Source: Clostridia bacterium
Lineage (GTDB): Bacteria; Bacillota_A; Clostridia; Christensenellales; Aristaeellaceae
NCBI GenBank assembly: GCA_017530275.1
Contig: JAFXMP010000233.1
Span: forward strand, 1 to 64,000
DNA: 64,000 nt
Direction of reading: 5' to 3'
The position numbers were made by a program, and so were the translations under genes. The notes below the pieces were generated by a model. That model was not told the origin of the DNA and made no database searches. It was given only the letters and a program-made list of their open reading frames with translations. Shown here piece by piece: positions 32,210-40,504 of this stretch (position 1 is its first letter; the number at the start of each line of letters is the position of its first letter).

Positions 32210-35200
32210 TCATGCGTCGGGGTTGTTGTCGTCATACAGAGCCTTGTTACGTTCAGTACGGCGAACCCGCTGTCTGGCTGGGGAAGGCGTTTCTTCAATG
32301 GCCTCGGAAGGCGATCCTTTTATCTCCGGCTGTGCGTCTTTGATTTGCAGATCCAGGCGCTTGGTATTGGGATCCACCGAGCCAGGGCTGAAGGATTGTA
32401 TGTCCTGCGTCGTCGCATGCAGCCCGCCGTTGTTCACATCCTCCGTTTTTTGCTGGGTTGCGGAGGAACTGTAAACCCGGGACGATTGAGAGGACTGATA
32501 TGTATTGGTATCCTGCCGGGGAGGCTGATAAGCTCTGGTAGCCTGCTGCACGGGCTGATAGGATTTGGTTTCGCTACCGGCGGCCTGCTGCGGCGCGGCG
32601 ACAGGACGGTAAACGCTGGTGCCCTGGGAGACATTCCGCGCAGGCATTGGGGCCCCGCTCTGCGGGGGCATGAAAGGCGCGCTTTGATTGGGGTATACGG
32701 GCCGCGCCTGATTCTGACCGGGATTGTTCTGCGCTGCGCGCATTTGAGGCTGGGCAGCGGCGCTGCGGGCTGCACGGGCCTGCTGTGCGCGGTATGCCTG
32801 CCTGCGCTTTTCATTCTGACGGTGAACGGTATAGGCGTAATACGCGCCGCCGCTGCCTACAACAGCCAGTCCCAACAGTACCCAGGGCCAGGGCGAACCT
32901 GCCTGCTGTGTGGCGTTAGGCTGGATCATATGATCCTGAGGGATGACCGGGGCGATTTCAGGCGTTGGGGTAGGCGTGGGCGTAGGAGTAGGGGCAGGCG
33001 TTTCAGTATTCAGCCTTTCCAGATCCGGCGTGGGCGTAGCGAACGGATTGAAAGGCTCATAGGAAGCCGACAGGGCCGGATTCTGCCACACCGTCTTGTT
33101 GTAATCCTCAACGGGCTGGATCTGGCCGGTGGTCACGCCGGACGTGGTGCTGTTGCTGTTGGCGTTCAGGTATTCGCTGCTCTGCAGGAATTCGGAGAGC
33201 TCGCCCAGCGTGAGCACATGGAAATAATCGCTGCGGATATAGCCTTCGTTGCCGCCCTGGCTGACGTGGTACCAGGTGCCTTCATCATTGGTCACGCTGC
33301 CCAATACCAGGGCAAAGGCGTAATTATCCAGCAGACGGATGGCGTTGCTGTTTTTGATTGTGGGCTCGGAACGCAGGTTTACGCGGCCGCTGGTGCTCTG
33401 CACATGACCGTAACTGCTCAAGCTGCTGTCGGTCACAGGTTCGGGTGTGAGCATAGGCGCGGCGGAGGGGGTGGGCGTTCCGGCGGAGAGGGTTTCCTGA
33501 TAGACCAGGGTTTCCTCTTGGCTCATCATGCGCAGCTGATCCTGTCGGATGTAACCCCACATGCCGTTGTACTGCACCAGATGCCAGGCGGCGCCGCCTG
33601 CGTATTGCTGACCGTGCACCTGTGCTACAGCCATATAAGGCAGCAGGGCAATGATTTCGCCATTGGTATCCGGGAAATTGCGCATGGGCACGCCGTCGCC
33701 CAGGGTCATGGCCAAGCCTTCGGTTTGTTCCGGTATAGCGGCGGTGGGGGCAGGGGTTGGCTGCAGTTGTTCCAGATAGGGCCGCGCTTCTTCGCCGGTG
33801 ATCTGCATCAGCGAGGACTGAAGGATGAAGCCCAGATTTCCGCTCTTCAGTACCTGAACGGAATCCCACGCTACGCCGTCTACATACGTTTCACCATTGA
33901 CAAGCATCAGCGTTTGAGGCGGCAGCATTTCCAGAATGGTATCATCCGTTTGGCTGACGCCGGTGCGCAGGGCTACTTGTGTTTTTGTGAGCGCATACCC
34001 CCGATAAGGCGAAGGCGTTTCGGTAGGCGCTGCGCTGATTTCCGGGGTTGGCATATCGGTAGGCTGCCAAACAGGCTCCTCTGTGGCCGGTTCAGGCGTT
34101 TCCGTAGGCGTTTCTGTGGGGAGCGGTGTAGGTTCTGCGGTAGGCGCGGTCACGGTCTGTGTGGGCATGGGGGAAGCGAGCTGCGCCTGAATTGCGGCGC
34201 TGTCAGCCTCGCTGGCTACCTGTATATAGTCGGCCATCACATAACCGTCTGTGCCGTTGCACCGCACGGCATACCATTTTTCGCCGTTGACGGTTTGTGA
34301 AGTGTAGATCCATACCCGGGTATTCTTTTTTAGCTCGTCGATCTTGACCGCGCTTCGGTCGGGATTTTTGCGGAAATTTACGGAATTGATGGTGACGCCC
34401 CAGCGGTCGATCACCATGCCGTCGGGGATTTCTGTGGGCATGGGGGTGGGTTCCTGGGTGGGTGCGAGGGTATAGTTAAACAGGGCGGCGATTTCTGCTT
34501 CATTCAGGAACCGCACCACAGTTTCGCTCATATAGCCCGTCATGCCGTTGATTTCCACGGAATACCAAATCTTGCCTTCGCTGTTGACCACTTGGCCCAG
34601 CACGTGCCCCAGATTGCTGCTGCTAACCAAGCTTATGATGTTATCATCGGCGGTCGTGGGCGTGGAACGCAGGCGGATGGCCGTGCCGGTGGGATAGAAA
34701 TAGGCGTCCATTGGCGCGTCATAGGCCGGAATCTGAGGTTCAGGCGTTGCTGTCGCAACGGATATGTACAGGAAAGCCACTTCGGCGGGGGCCAACTGCC
34801 CATCCGCATTCAGTACCACAATGGCGCTGCTTTCACCGATGAGCGCATAGTTTTCCTCCAGGTCCAAGGGCCTGGCGTCCACGGTATTGGTTCCCACGTA
34901 GCACATCTGCTGCTGAGGGGAGGCGATATCCCGCCCGGTGGTCGCGTCCTGATAACGGATGGTCACATAGGCGTTGATCTCGTTGCGGAACTGGAAAATC
35001 ACCTCCGCTGGCGCGGCAAGCCCGTTTTCATCCACGGTGACATAAACAACGGCGTCGGAGGCCAATTCGTAGCCCAGGGCACTGTCTACCTGCCTCCAGT
35101 CCACTTCCACCTTGTTTTCCTGCCCTTCCACGCAGGTGGCGGAATAGAAATAGAACACTTCTTCCGAGGGAGAAATATATTTTACATTTACGAGCGCAAC

Positions 35201-37492
35201 CTTGGGAGCGGGAGGCTCAATCGTCAGGCGGTAGGTGAAATAGATTTCGGCGGGATTGGGGCCGTTTTCGTCAACATGCACCAGCACGCTCTGAGGTCCG
35301 TCGGGCTGACAGTCGGCCTTCAGGTCCACCGGTGCGGCGCTGATTTCGGTATCGCCCAGGCCACACCAAACCTGACCGGGAGAAGCGACGTCCAGGCCAT
35401 CCGGATCCACATAGCGCACGGGCACCATCACAGGAGCCGGGGTTTCAGTGGGATCGGGCAGGGGGGTCGGCTCCGGGGTCGGCTCGACCGTGGGTTCAGG
35501 CGTAGGTTCCGGGGTGGGTTCTGGGGTGGGCTCAGGCGTAGGTTCAACGTATTGATACAGGAAAATGATTTCTGTTCTGTCTGCTTCTCCAGCGGCATTT
35601 ACCGTGACGAACACCGTGGGATCGCCAAGCAGCACGTAATCAGGAAGCAGATTCTCCGGCCGCGCAGTGATGGATGTAACAGCGTCGGCGGGCAGTGTAG
35701 CCGTTCCGCTCAAGGCCACGTCAGCGCCTGTTTCCGCGTCGCGGTACACTACGGGCAGGGTCACGGGTTCAGCCTGTACATATTCATAGACAAAGGTAAT
35801 TTCATTCGGGTGCGCTCCGTCTGCGTCGATGGTCACGTTCTGGAAATCAGGCGCACCGGCAATCAGATAATATCTTTCGGGCAGATTGACGGGCTGGGGA
35901 AAAACCGCATAATCGCCGCCCTGGAATACCTGAACCGTATCGTCGGCGATGGGCATTCCCTGGGCGTCGGTGTAATGGACGGTCACGGCGGCGGGCTTTA
36001 CAGCGCGCTGGAAGGTGAAGGTCGCCTCGCTGATGCTGCCGCCCTGGAGATTCACCGTCAGGGGATAGAAGGAAGGCTGCGCCGCCTGATAATCCTCCAT
36101 GGAAATCTGAGCGGCAGGGTAAATCTGATGCTCCCCTTCGCCGAAGGTAAGCACATCGGCAGGCGCAATGGGTTCGCCCCGTTCATTTACGTAATGCAGC
36201 GTTACATCCACCGGCTGCACCACACGGCGGCAGGTAAAGGTGATATCCGCGGGGGATGCGCCGTCGGCGGTGACGATGACCTCATAAAACGCTGGCGCTG
36301 CGGGCATATACAGATCGGATGGAAGGTCGGCAGCGGGGTATACGATATTGGAACCGGGCTGCATGGTCTGGGTCATATCGCCATAGATCATGCTGCCTTC
36401 CTCATCCACATAGTGGATGGTGATGTCTGCGGGAAGCACTTCCCTGGAATAATGGAAGGTGATCTCGCTGGGCACAGCGCCCTCCAGGGTGATATCTACA
36501 TTCTGTGTGTCGGAACCGTTCACTGTGTAATGCGCGATGGCTTCGGCCTGCACAGTATGGCTGCCGCTATCCAGCGTGTATTGAGCGTCGGGCAGCAGGG
36601 AAAAGCCGTTTTCATCCACATAATGCACGGTGACAACGGCAGGGGAGATGTATCGGGTATAGGTAAAGGTGATTTCTTGCGGTGTGGCGCCGTTTTCATC
36701 CACAGTAACAATGTACGACGAATTGCCGGTGAGCACATACTGGTCTATGGGAGCAGGGTTCACTTGATGCTGCCCCATATCATAGGTATAAGTCATATCG
36801 CTGATCAGGGGATAGCCGTTTTCATCCAAATAATGCACGGTCACGCTGCCGGTGATGACGCGGCGGGTGTAATAAAATGTGATGTCTGCGGGGGAAGCGC
36901 CGGCGGCATCTGCCCATACGGTATAGGCGCTTTGACCTTGCACGTCGTAACCATCCACGGGGAGGGCTGAAATTTCCGATGCGCCTTCCGATAAGGTATA
37001 GCTCTGATCCGGCAGCAGCGTTTGATTGTATTCATCGATATAATGAACAGTGACTTTCGCGGAACTGCTTACAGGCGTTTGGGAGAGCGGTTGGGAAGAA
37101 AGATACAGCGAATAAACCGCCTGCATTTGACCGGCCGCGTCACAGCCGATAATTTCCACCCAGGGCCCGTCCAGCGTGCCCATGGCGTCCGCCGCATTTT
37201 TCAGGTATTCTCCCTGGCCGGGCAGAAAAAAAGCCAGACTGCCGCTCAGATCGCTGATATTCAGCGTCAGTCCCGTGAAGGGAGCGTCCCAGGGCAGGGT
37301 GAGCCAGAACCGTGTCTCGTCCGGATCAGAAGTCACGGGCACGGCAGGGTCGCTTACGTGCACCGTGCCCACCGCGTCCATCCACTGTACGGAAATACTG
37401 ATGTCCTGGGCGAAGGCAGCCAGTCCGTCAAAAGGCAGCAGCAGGCAGAAAAGAATGAGGGCAAGAGAGAAAAAACGGATGATCCCTTTCAT
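32210..37492 (-). CDS. giant membrane-anchored surface protein with MucBP-like and SH3b-like repeats
   Basis: The 1760-residue protein has a signal peptide (about 1-28), a beta-rich N-terminal domain (about 30-135), then ten MucBP-like units, each starting like VTVHYIDEYNQ or VTVHYVDENGF. A Pro-Thr-Glu spacer (repeated PTPEP) splits units 7 and 8. About five SH3b-like units follow (for example VNFRKNPDRSA, VNLRSEPTIKN), separated by Pro/Thr-rich linkers. A single transmembrane segment (WPWVLLGLAVVGSGGAYYAY, about 1535-1556) is followed by a 204-residue Gln/Ala/Arg-rich cytoplasmic tail. There is no LPXTG. MucBP units bind mucin or act as spacers and SH3b units bind cell wall, so an adhesion role is likely but not proven. 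Confidence 0.9.
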   Translation of the reverse strand: MKGIIRFFSLALILFCLLLPFDGLAAFAQDISISVQWMDAVGTVHVSDPAVPVTSDPDETRFWLTLPWDAPFTGLTLNISDLSGSLAFFLPGQGEYLKNAADAMGTLDGPWVEIIGCDAAGQMQAVYSLYLSSQPLSQTPVSSSAKVTVHYIDEYNQTLLPDQSYTLSEGASEISALPVDGYDVQGQSAYTVWADAAGASPADITFYYTRRVITGSVTVHYLDENGYPLISDMTYTYDMGQHQVNPAPIDQYVLTGNSSYIVTVDENGATPQEITFTYTRYISPAVVTVHYVDENGFSLLPDAQYTLDSGSHTVQAEAIAHYTVNGSDTQNVDITLEGAVPSEITFHYSREVLPADITIHYVDEEGSMIYGDMTQTMQPGSNIVYPAADLPSDLYMPAAPAFYEVIVTADGASPADITFTCRRVVQPVDVTLHYVNERGEPIAPADVLTFGEGEHQIYPAAQISMEDYQAAQPSFYPLTVNLQGGSISEATFTFQRAVKPAAVTVHYTDAQGMPIADDTVQVFQGGDYAVFPQPVNLPERYYLIAGAPDFQNVTIDADGAHPNEITFVYEYVQAEPVTLPVVYRDAETGADVALSGTATLPADAVTSITARPENLLPDYVLLGDPTVFVTVNAAGEADRTEIIFLYQYVEPTPEPTPEPTPEPTPEPTVEPTPEPTPLPDPTETPAPVMVPVRYVDPDGLDVASPGQVWCGLGDTEISAAPVDLKADCQPDGPQSVLVHVDENGPNPAEIYFTYRLTIEPPAPKVALVNVKYISPSEEVFYFYSATCVEGQENKVEVDWRQVDSALGYELASDAVVYVTVDENGLAAPAEVIFQFRNEINAYVTIRYQDATTGRDIASPQQQMCYVGTNTVDARPLDLEENYALIGESSAIVVLNADGQLAPAEVAFLYISVATATPEPQIPAYDAPMDAYFYPTGTAIRLRSTPTTADDNIISLVSSSNLGHVLGQVVNSEGKIWYSVEINGMTGYMSETVVRFLNEAEIAALFNYTLAPTQEPTPMPTEIPDGMVIDRWGVTINSVNFRKNPDRSAVKIDELKKNTRVWIYTSQTVNGEKWYAVRCNGTDGYVMADYIQVASEADSAAIQAQLASPMPTQTVTAPTAEPTPLPTETPTETPEPATEEPVWQPTDMPTPEISAAPTETPSPYRGYALTKTQVALRTGVSQTDDTILEMLPPQTLMLVNGETYVDGVAWDSVQVLKSGNLGFILQSSLMQITGEEARPYLEQLQPTPAPTAAIPEQTEGLAMTLGDGVPMRNFPDTNGEIIALLPYMAVAQVHGQQYAGGAAWHLVQYNGMWGYIRQDQLRMMSQEETLVYQETLSAGTPTPSAAPMLTPEPVTDSSLSSYGHVQSTSGRVNLRSEPTIKNSNAIRLLDNYAFALVLGSVTNDEGTWYHVSQGGNEGYIRSDYFHVLTLGELSEFLQSSEYLNANSNSTTSGVTTGQIQPVEDYNKTVWQNPALSASYEPFNPFATPTPDLERLNTETPAPTPTPTPTPTPEIAPVIPQDHMIQPNATQQAGSPWPWVLLGLAVVGSGGAYYAYTVHRQNEKRRQAYRAQQARAARSAAAQPQMRAAQNNPGQNQARPVYPNQSAPFMPPQSGAPMPARNVSQGTSVYRPVAAPQQAAGSETKSYQPVQQATRAYQPPRQDTNTYQSSQSSRVYSSSATQQKTEDVNNGGLHATTQDIQSFSPGSVDPNTKRLDLQIKDAQPEIKGSPSEAIEETPSPARQRVRRTERNKALYDDNNPDA

Positions 37493-37550
37493 TATAATGC
37501 GATGCCTCCTTCGGAAATCATCGGTTAAAGGTAATACTTTTTCAATAAAA

Positions 37551-37579
37551 ATTGTATTACAGTTTCAAATTGCTGTCAA
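37551..37579 (-). promoter_or_regulatory. promoter of the giant surface protein gene
   Basis: On the minus strand TTGACA (37579-37574) and TACAAT (37556-37551) are 17 bases apart, about 50 bp before the GGAGG ribosome site. The rest of 37493-37694 shows no gene. Confidence 0.8.
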
Positions 37580-37694
37580 TGCTTCTTCTCGCTAAAAAAC
37601 ATGGAACAGAGTGCAGATTTCCCCATCCCAGGCAGGATTTGCGCGCCGGATGTGGAATATAGGTATTGGAACATTTGCAACGGAGGATGACAAG

Positions 37695-38321
37695 ATGATC
37701 AGGGATGAATTGCTGCGGGAAAATTTCATTTCCAGTGAAGAAGTCTATCCCGGAAAAATCATCCGCGTGGAGAAATGGCAGGTGAAACTGCCCAGCGGGG
37801 ACACGGCCATGCGGGAGATCGTGCGGCATAACGGCGCGTCGGCGATCGTGCCGGTGGATGATAACGGAATGGTAACGCTGGTGCGCCAGTATCGGGCGGC
37901 TATCGGTCAATGCACCTGGGAGATTCCGGCGGGCAAGCTGGATTCCCTCAGCGAAGACCCTTTCAGCGCCGCCAAGCGGGAATTGGAGGAAGAAACGGGC
38001 CTGCGGGCCGAACAGTGGCGGAAGCTGACTACAATTTACACCACCCCCGGTTTCTGCAACGAACAAATCACCATCTATCTGGCCACCGGCCTGAGCCAAC
38101 GGAACGCTCACCCGGATGCGGATGAATTCTTAGGGCTTACCCGCATCCCGCTGACGGAAGCCGTATCTTATTGTATGACGGGAGAGTTTCAGGATGGGAA
38201 AACGGTTATCGGGCTGCTGATGGCACAGCAGGCGCTGGCCGCGGCCGATATGCCGGTTCAAGGAGCTTCCACAGCCATACAACGGTTCACATCCCCCGCT
38301 TCTTCCCGGGAAGCTGAATAA
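37695..38321 (+). CDS. NUDIX hydrolase, ADP-ribose pyrophosphatase type
   Basis: The 208-residue protein has the Nudix box AGKLDSLSEDPFSAAKRELEEETGL (about 85-107; the REXXEE core reads RELEEE), slightly longer than the classical 23 residues by one insertion. WEIPAGKL before it and GFCNEQITIYLATGL after it are as in NudF/ADP-ribose pyrophosphatases. The ATG follows GGAGGATGACAAG. It probably hydrolyses ADP-ribose or related nucleotide sugars. The divergent gene is the giant surface protein. Confidence 0.88.
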   Translation: MIRDELLRENFISSEEVYPGKIIRVEKWQVKLPSGDTAMREIVRHNGASAIVPVDDNGMVTLVRQYRAAIGQCTWEIPAGKLDSLSEDPFSAAKRELEEETGLRAEQWRKLTTIYTTPGFCNEQITIYLATGLSQRNAHPDADEFLGLTRIPLTEAVSYCMTGEFQDGKTVIGLLMAQQALAAADMPVQGASTAIQRFTSPASSREAE

Positions 38322-38343
38322 TGTGATAAAATGTAATAAAAAA

Positions 38344-38487
38344 ATGAAAAAAGAAAAACACCCTGTATACCGGCTGATCCTTTTCTGCCTGATCCTGCTG
38401 CTGGCGCTGGGCATTCTGCTGTTGGCGCTGGGGCTTCATGCGGGCGTTGACTGGCGCTGGATAGGCCAGCCGGTACAGTACGTTTAG
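38344..38487 (+). CDS. small single-span membrane protein (47 aa)
   Basis: An ATG frame encodes a short basic start (MKKEKHPVYR), about 22 hydrophobic residues (LILFCLILLLALGILLLALG) and a polar end with WRWIGQPVQYV. This looks like a small membrane protein with its N-terminus in the cytoplasm. No good ribosome site is visible; it starts 22 bp after the NUDIX stop and 16 bp before the GNAT gene, all on the same strand. I do not recognise a family. The strong hydrophobic pattern supports coding. Confidence 0.45.
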   Translation: MKKEKHPVYRLILFCLILLLALGILLLALGLHAGVDWRWIGQPVQYV

Positions 38488-38503
38488 AGGATACGATACG
38501 CAA

Positions 38504-39070
38504 ATGCAGTTTTTTCAGGGAATTTTTTCCCGGCTTCCCACCCTGGAAACGGAACGGCTGATCCTGCGCCCCCTGCGCATGAGCGACGCCAGGGATTTGT
38601 TTGCATACGCCCGGGACCCGCAGGTGAGCCGTCATGTGCTGTGGGAAACCCACGAAAGCCTGGGCGATTCACGCCAATTTCTGCGGGGAGCCATCCGCCA
38701 GTACCGCCAGGGTAAGCCGGGTTCTTTCGCTATCACCTTGAAGGATTCAGGCCGCATGATCGGCACCATCGGCTTTATGTGGGTCAATGTGGATTACAAA
38801 AGCGCCGAAGTGGGCTACAGCCTGAGCCGGGAATACTGGAATCGGGGCATCATGACCGAAGCGCTGCGCAGCGTGGTGGATTTTGGCTTTCAGGAATTGC
38901 GGCTCAACCGTATCGAAGCCCAGCACGAAGTAGATAATCCCGCTTCCGGCCGGGTGATGGCCCACGTGGGCATGCAGTACGAAGGCAGGCTGCGGCAAAG
39001 GCTGAAAAATAAGGGAAAATTCGTGGATGTAGAGCTGTATGCCATTCTGCGGAGCGATCCGCGCACTTAA
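38504..39070 (+). CDS. GNAT acetyltransferase of the RimJ/RimL type
   Basis: The 188-residue protein has LETERLILRPLRMSDARDLF near the start, VGYSLSREYWNRGIMTEAL (acetyl-CoA binding) and LNRIEAQHEVDNPASGRVM with GMQYEGRLRQR, all features of ribosomal-protein-alanine acetyltransferase-like enzymes. The true substrate may be a protein N-terminus or a small molecule. GAGG is about 13 bases before the ATG, a long spacing. Confidence 0.88.
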   Translation: MQFFQGIFSRLPTLETERLILRPLRMSDARDLFAYARDPQVSRHVLWETHESLGDSRQFLRGAIRQYRQGKPGSFAITLKDSGRMIGTIGFMWVNVDYKSAEVGYSLSREYWNRGIMTEALRSVVDFGFQELRLNRIEAQHEVDNPASGRVMAHVGMQYEGRLRQRLKNKGKFVDVELYAILRSDPRT

Positions 39071-39163
39071 CAAAGTGGAAATTGAAAAGTGGAAAGCAAT
39101 ATGGTTAAAAAGATTGTCTAACTGCCACACAGGCTGTTTATATTTTCACTTTTCACTTTTTCA
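39071..39163. repeat. inverted repeat with AAAAGTGA-type arms
   Basis: The left arm (39072-39096) AAAGTGGAAATTGAAAAGTG and the right arm (39141-39162) TTTTCACTTTTCACTTTTTC are complementary and each is a tandem of eight-base words. The layout equals the GAGAGTTGA elements but the word differs. It lies between a GNAT gene and the DUF2804 gene, ending 21 bp before its start codon. Confidence 0.6.
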
Positions 39164-39183
39164 TCAGAAAAGGAGGCTTTCCA

Positions 39184-40221
39184 ATGCAGCAGCATCAGAT
39201 GACCGCGCCCGGGCCTTTGCTGGACGAAAACGGTCATTTGACTGAAACGGGCTATGCCCTCAGCCTGATCAAGGATTACGATCATGGGGCGGTAAAGGCC
39301 AGCCCTTTGCGGATCAAGGAATGGGACTATTATTGTATCGTGTCGGACCGGTACGCCCTGGCCCTGACCATCGCCGATAACGGCTATCTGTACATGGACA
39401 GCGTATCTCTCCTGGATTTTGACGAACACAGCCAGGCCACTTGGTCCAGCATACTGCCTCCCTTCGGCGGGAGAAGGCTCCCGTCCTCCAGCGCGCGGGG
39501 AGATATCAGCGCAGCCGGGAAGGGTTACGCCATCACTTTTGAAAACGATGGGAAGCAGCGCCGCCTGTACGGCCATGTGGACCGCTTTCCAAACGGAAAC
39601 GGAAAGCCTTTGCTGTTCGATGTGATCCTGACCGGCGCGCCTCGTGACTCCATGGTGATCGCTACGCCCTTCACCGGTCATCCCAAGGCGTTTTATTACA
39701 ATCAAAAAATCAACTGCCTGCGGGCGGAAGGCAAGGCTGTGTACGGGGACAGGGAATACCTGTTTTCTCCCGCCCATTCCTTTGCCGTGCTGGATTGGGG
39801 ACGCGGCGTATGGACCTATGAAAATACCTGGTATTGGGGATCGGCTTCCGGGCTTGCGGATGGCGTGCCTTTCGGCTTCAATATCGGTTATGGCTTCGGC
39901 GATACCAGCGCGGCCAGCGAAAACATGCTGTTCTATAACGGGCAGGCTCATAAGCTAAGCCGGGTGACCTTTGAAATCCCCATGAAGGAGGGAAGGGAGG
40001 ATTATTTAGCTCCCTGGAAATTCACCAGTGACGACGGGCGCTTTGAAATGGACTTTGCCCCCATCCTGGACCGTTGCGCAAAAATCGATTTGAAGCTCCT
40101 TTGCTCTGATCAGCACCAGGTGTTTGGCCGCTTTTCCGGCAGCGCCGTATTGGATGACGGCAGGAAAATCCATATCCGGCAATTCCCCGGTTTTGCGGAA
40201 AAGGTACATAACCGCTGGTGA
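39184..40221 (+). CDS. DUF2804 family protein
   Basis: The 345-residue protein matches DUF2804 by length and by motifs: GPLLDENGHLTETGYA at the start, RIKEWDYYCIVSDRYALAL, FYYNQKINCLRAEGKA, DWGRGVWTYENTWYWGSASG and GFNIGYGFGDTSAASENM. It has no signal peptide or membrane segment. The structure is predicted to be beta-rich; the function of the family is not known. AAAAGGAGG lies seven bases before the ATG. Confidence 0.85.
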   Translation: MQQHQMTAPGPLLDENGHLTETGYALSLIKDYDHGAVKASPLRIKEWDYYCIVSDRYALALTIADNGYLYMDSVSLLDFDEHSQATWSSILPPFGGRRLPSSSARGDISAAGKGYAITFENDGKQRRLYGHVDRFPNGNGKPLLFDVILTGAPRDSMVIATPFTGHPKAFYYNQKINCLRAEGKAVYGDREYLFSPAHSFAVLDWGRGVWTYENTWYWGSASGLADGVPFGFNIGYGFGDTSAASENMLFYNGQAHKLSRVTFEIPMKEGREDYLAPWKFTSDDGRFEMDFAPILDRCAKIDLKLLCSDQHQVFGRFSGSAVLDDGRKIHIRQFPGFAEKVHNRW

Positions 40222-40251
40222 TTTCTGCCAATTTTTACGTTAAGAAATCGA

Positions 40252-40280
40252 TTGACATTCCCGGCGTCCTCTGGTATAAT
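40252..40280 (+). promoter_or_regulatory. promoter of the tRNA-Thr/tRNA-Pro unit
   Basis: TTGACA at 40252-40257 and TATAAT at 40275-40280 are both perfect, 17 bases apart. Confidence 0.93.
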
Positions 40281-40307
40281 ACCCTCTGCTGGCGGAAACG
40301 CCGGTGT

Positions 40308-40383
40308 GCCGATATAGCTCAGTTGGTAGAGCGGCTGATTCGTAATCATCAGGTCAAGGGTTCGAGTCCCTTTATCGGCTCCA
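40308..40383 (+). tRNA. tRNA-Thr (anticodon CGT)
   Basis: A full cloverleaf of 76 bases with encoded CCA: acceptor GCCGATA/TATCGGC, D-arm GCTC...GAGC, anticodon loop TTCGTAA and T-arm AAGGG-TTCGAGT-CCCTT. Anticodon CGT reads ACG. The anticodon stem (GCTGA/TCATC) has one C-T mismatch at 28-42, where a C-G pair is expected. Confidence 0.93.
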
Positions 40384-40387
40384 TTTT

Positions 40388-40461
40388 CGAGGTGTAGCGC
40401 AGTTTGGTAGCGCGTTTGGTTCGGGACCAAAAGGCCGCGGGTTCGAGTCCCGCCACTTCGA
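40388..40461 (+). tRNA. tRNA-Pro (anticodon CGG)
   Basis: A cloverleaf of 74 bases: acceptor CGAGGTG/CACTTCG (one G-T), anticodon stem TTTGG/CCAAA with loop TTCGGGA, T-arm GCGGG-TTCGAGT-CCCGC. Anticodon CGG reads CCG. CCA is not encoded, unlike the neighbouring tRNA-Thr. It lies four bases after that gene and is co-transcribed. Confidence 0.95.
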
Positions 40462-40467
40462 TTCTTG

Positions 40468-40504
40468 CATGCACCGCTTGAAAGACAAGCGGTGCATGTT
40501 TGTT
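40468..40504 (+). terminator. terminator of the tRNA unit
   Basis: CATGCACCGCTTG and CAAGCGGTGCATG pair around AAAGA, followed by TTTGTTTT. Confidence 0.92.

Noticed and set aside
32132..34300. 722-codon plus-strand frame opposite the giant surface protein
   Set aside because: Arg/Gly/His-rich translation with no domains; it arises from the repetitive complementary strand.
32210..37492. CRISPR-like or DNA-level tandem repeat in the giant gene
   Set aside because: The periodicity is in protein domains (MucBP, SH3b and Pro-Thr-Glu spacers); the DNA repeats are degenerate and coding.
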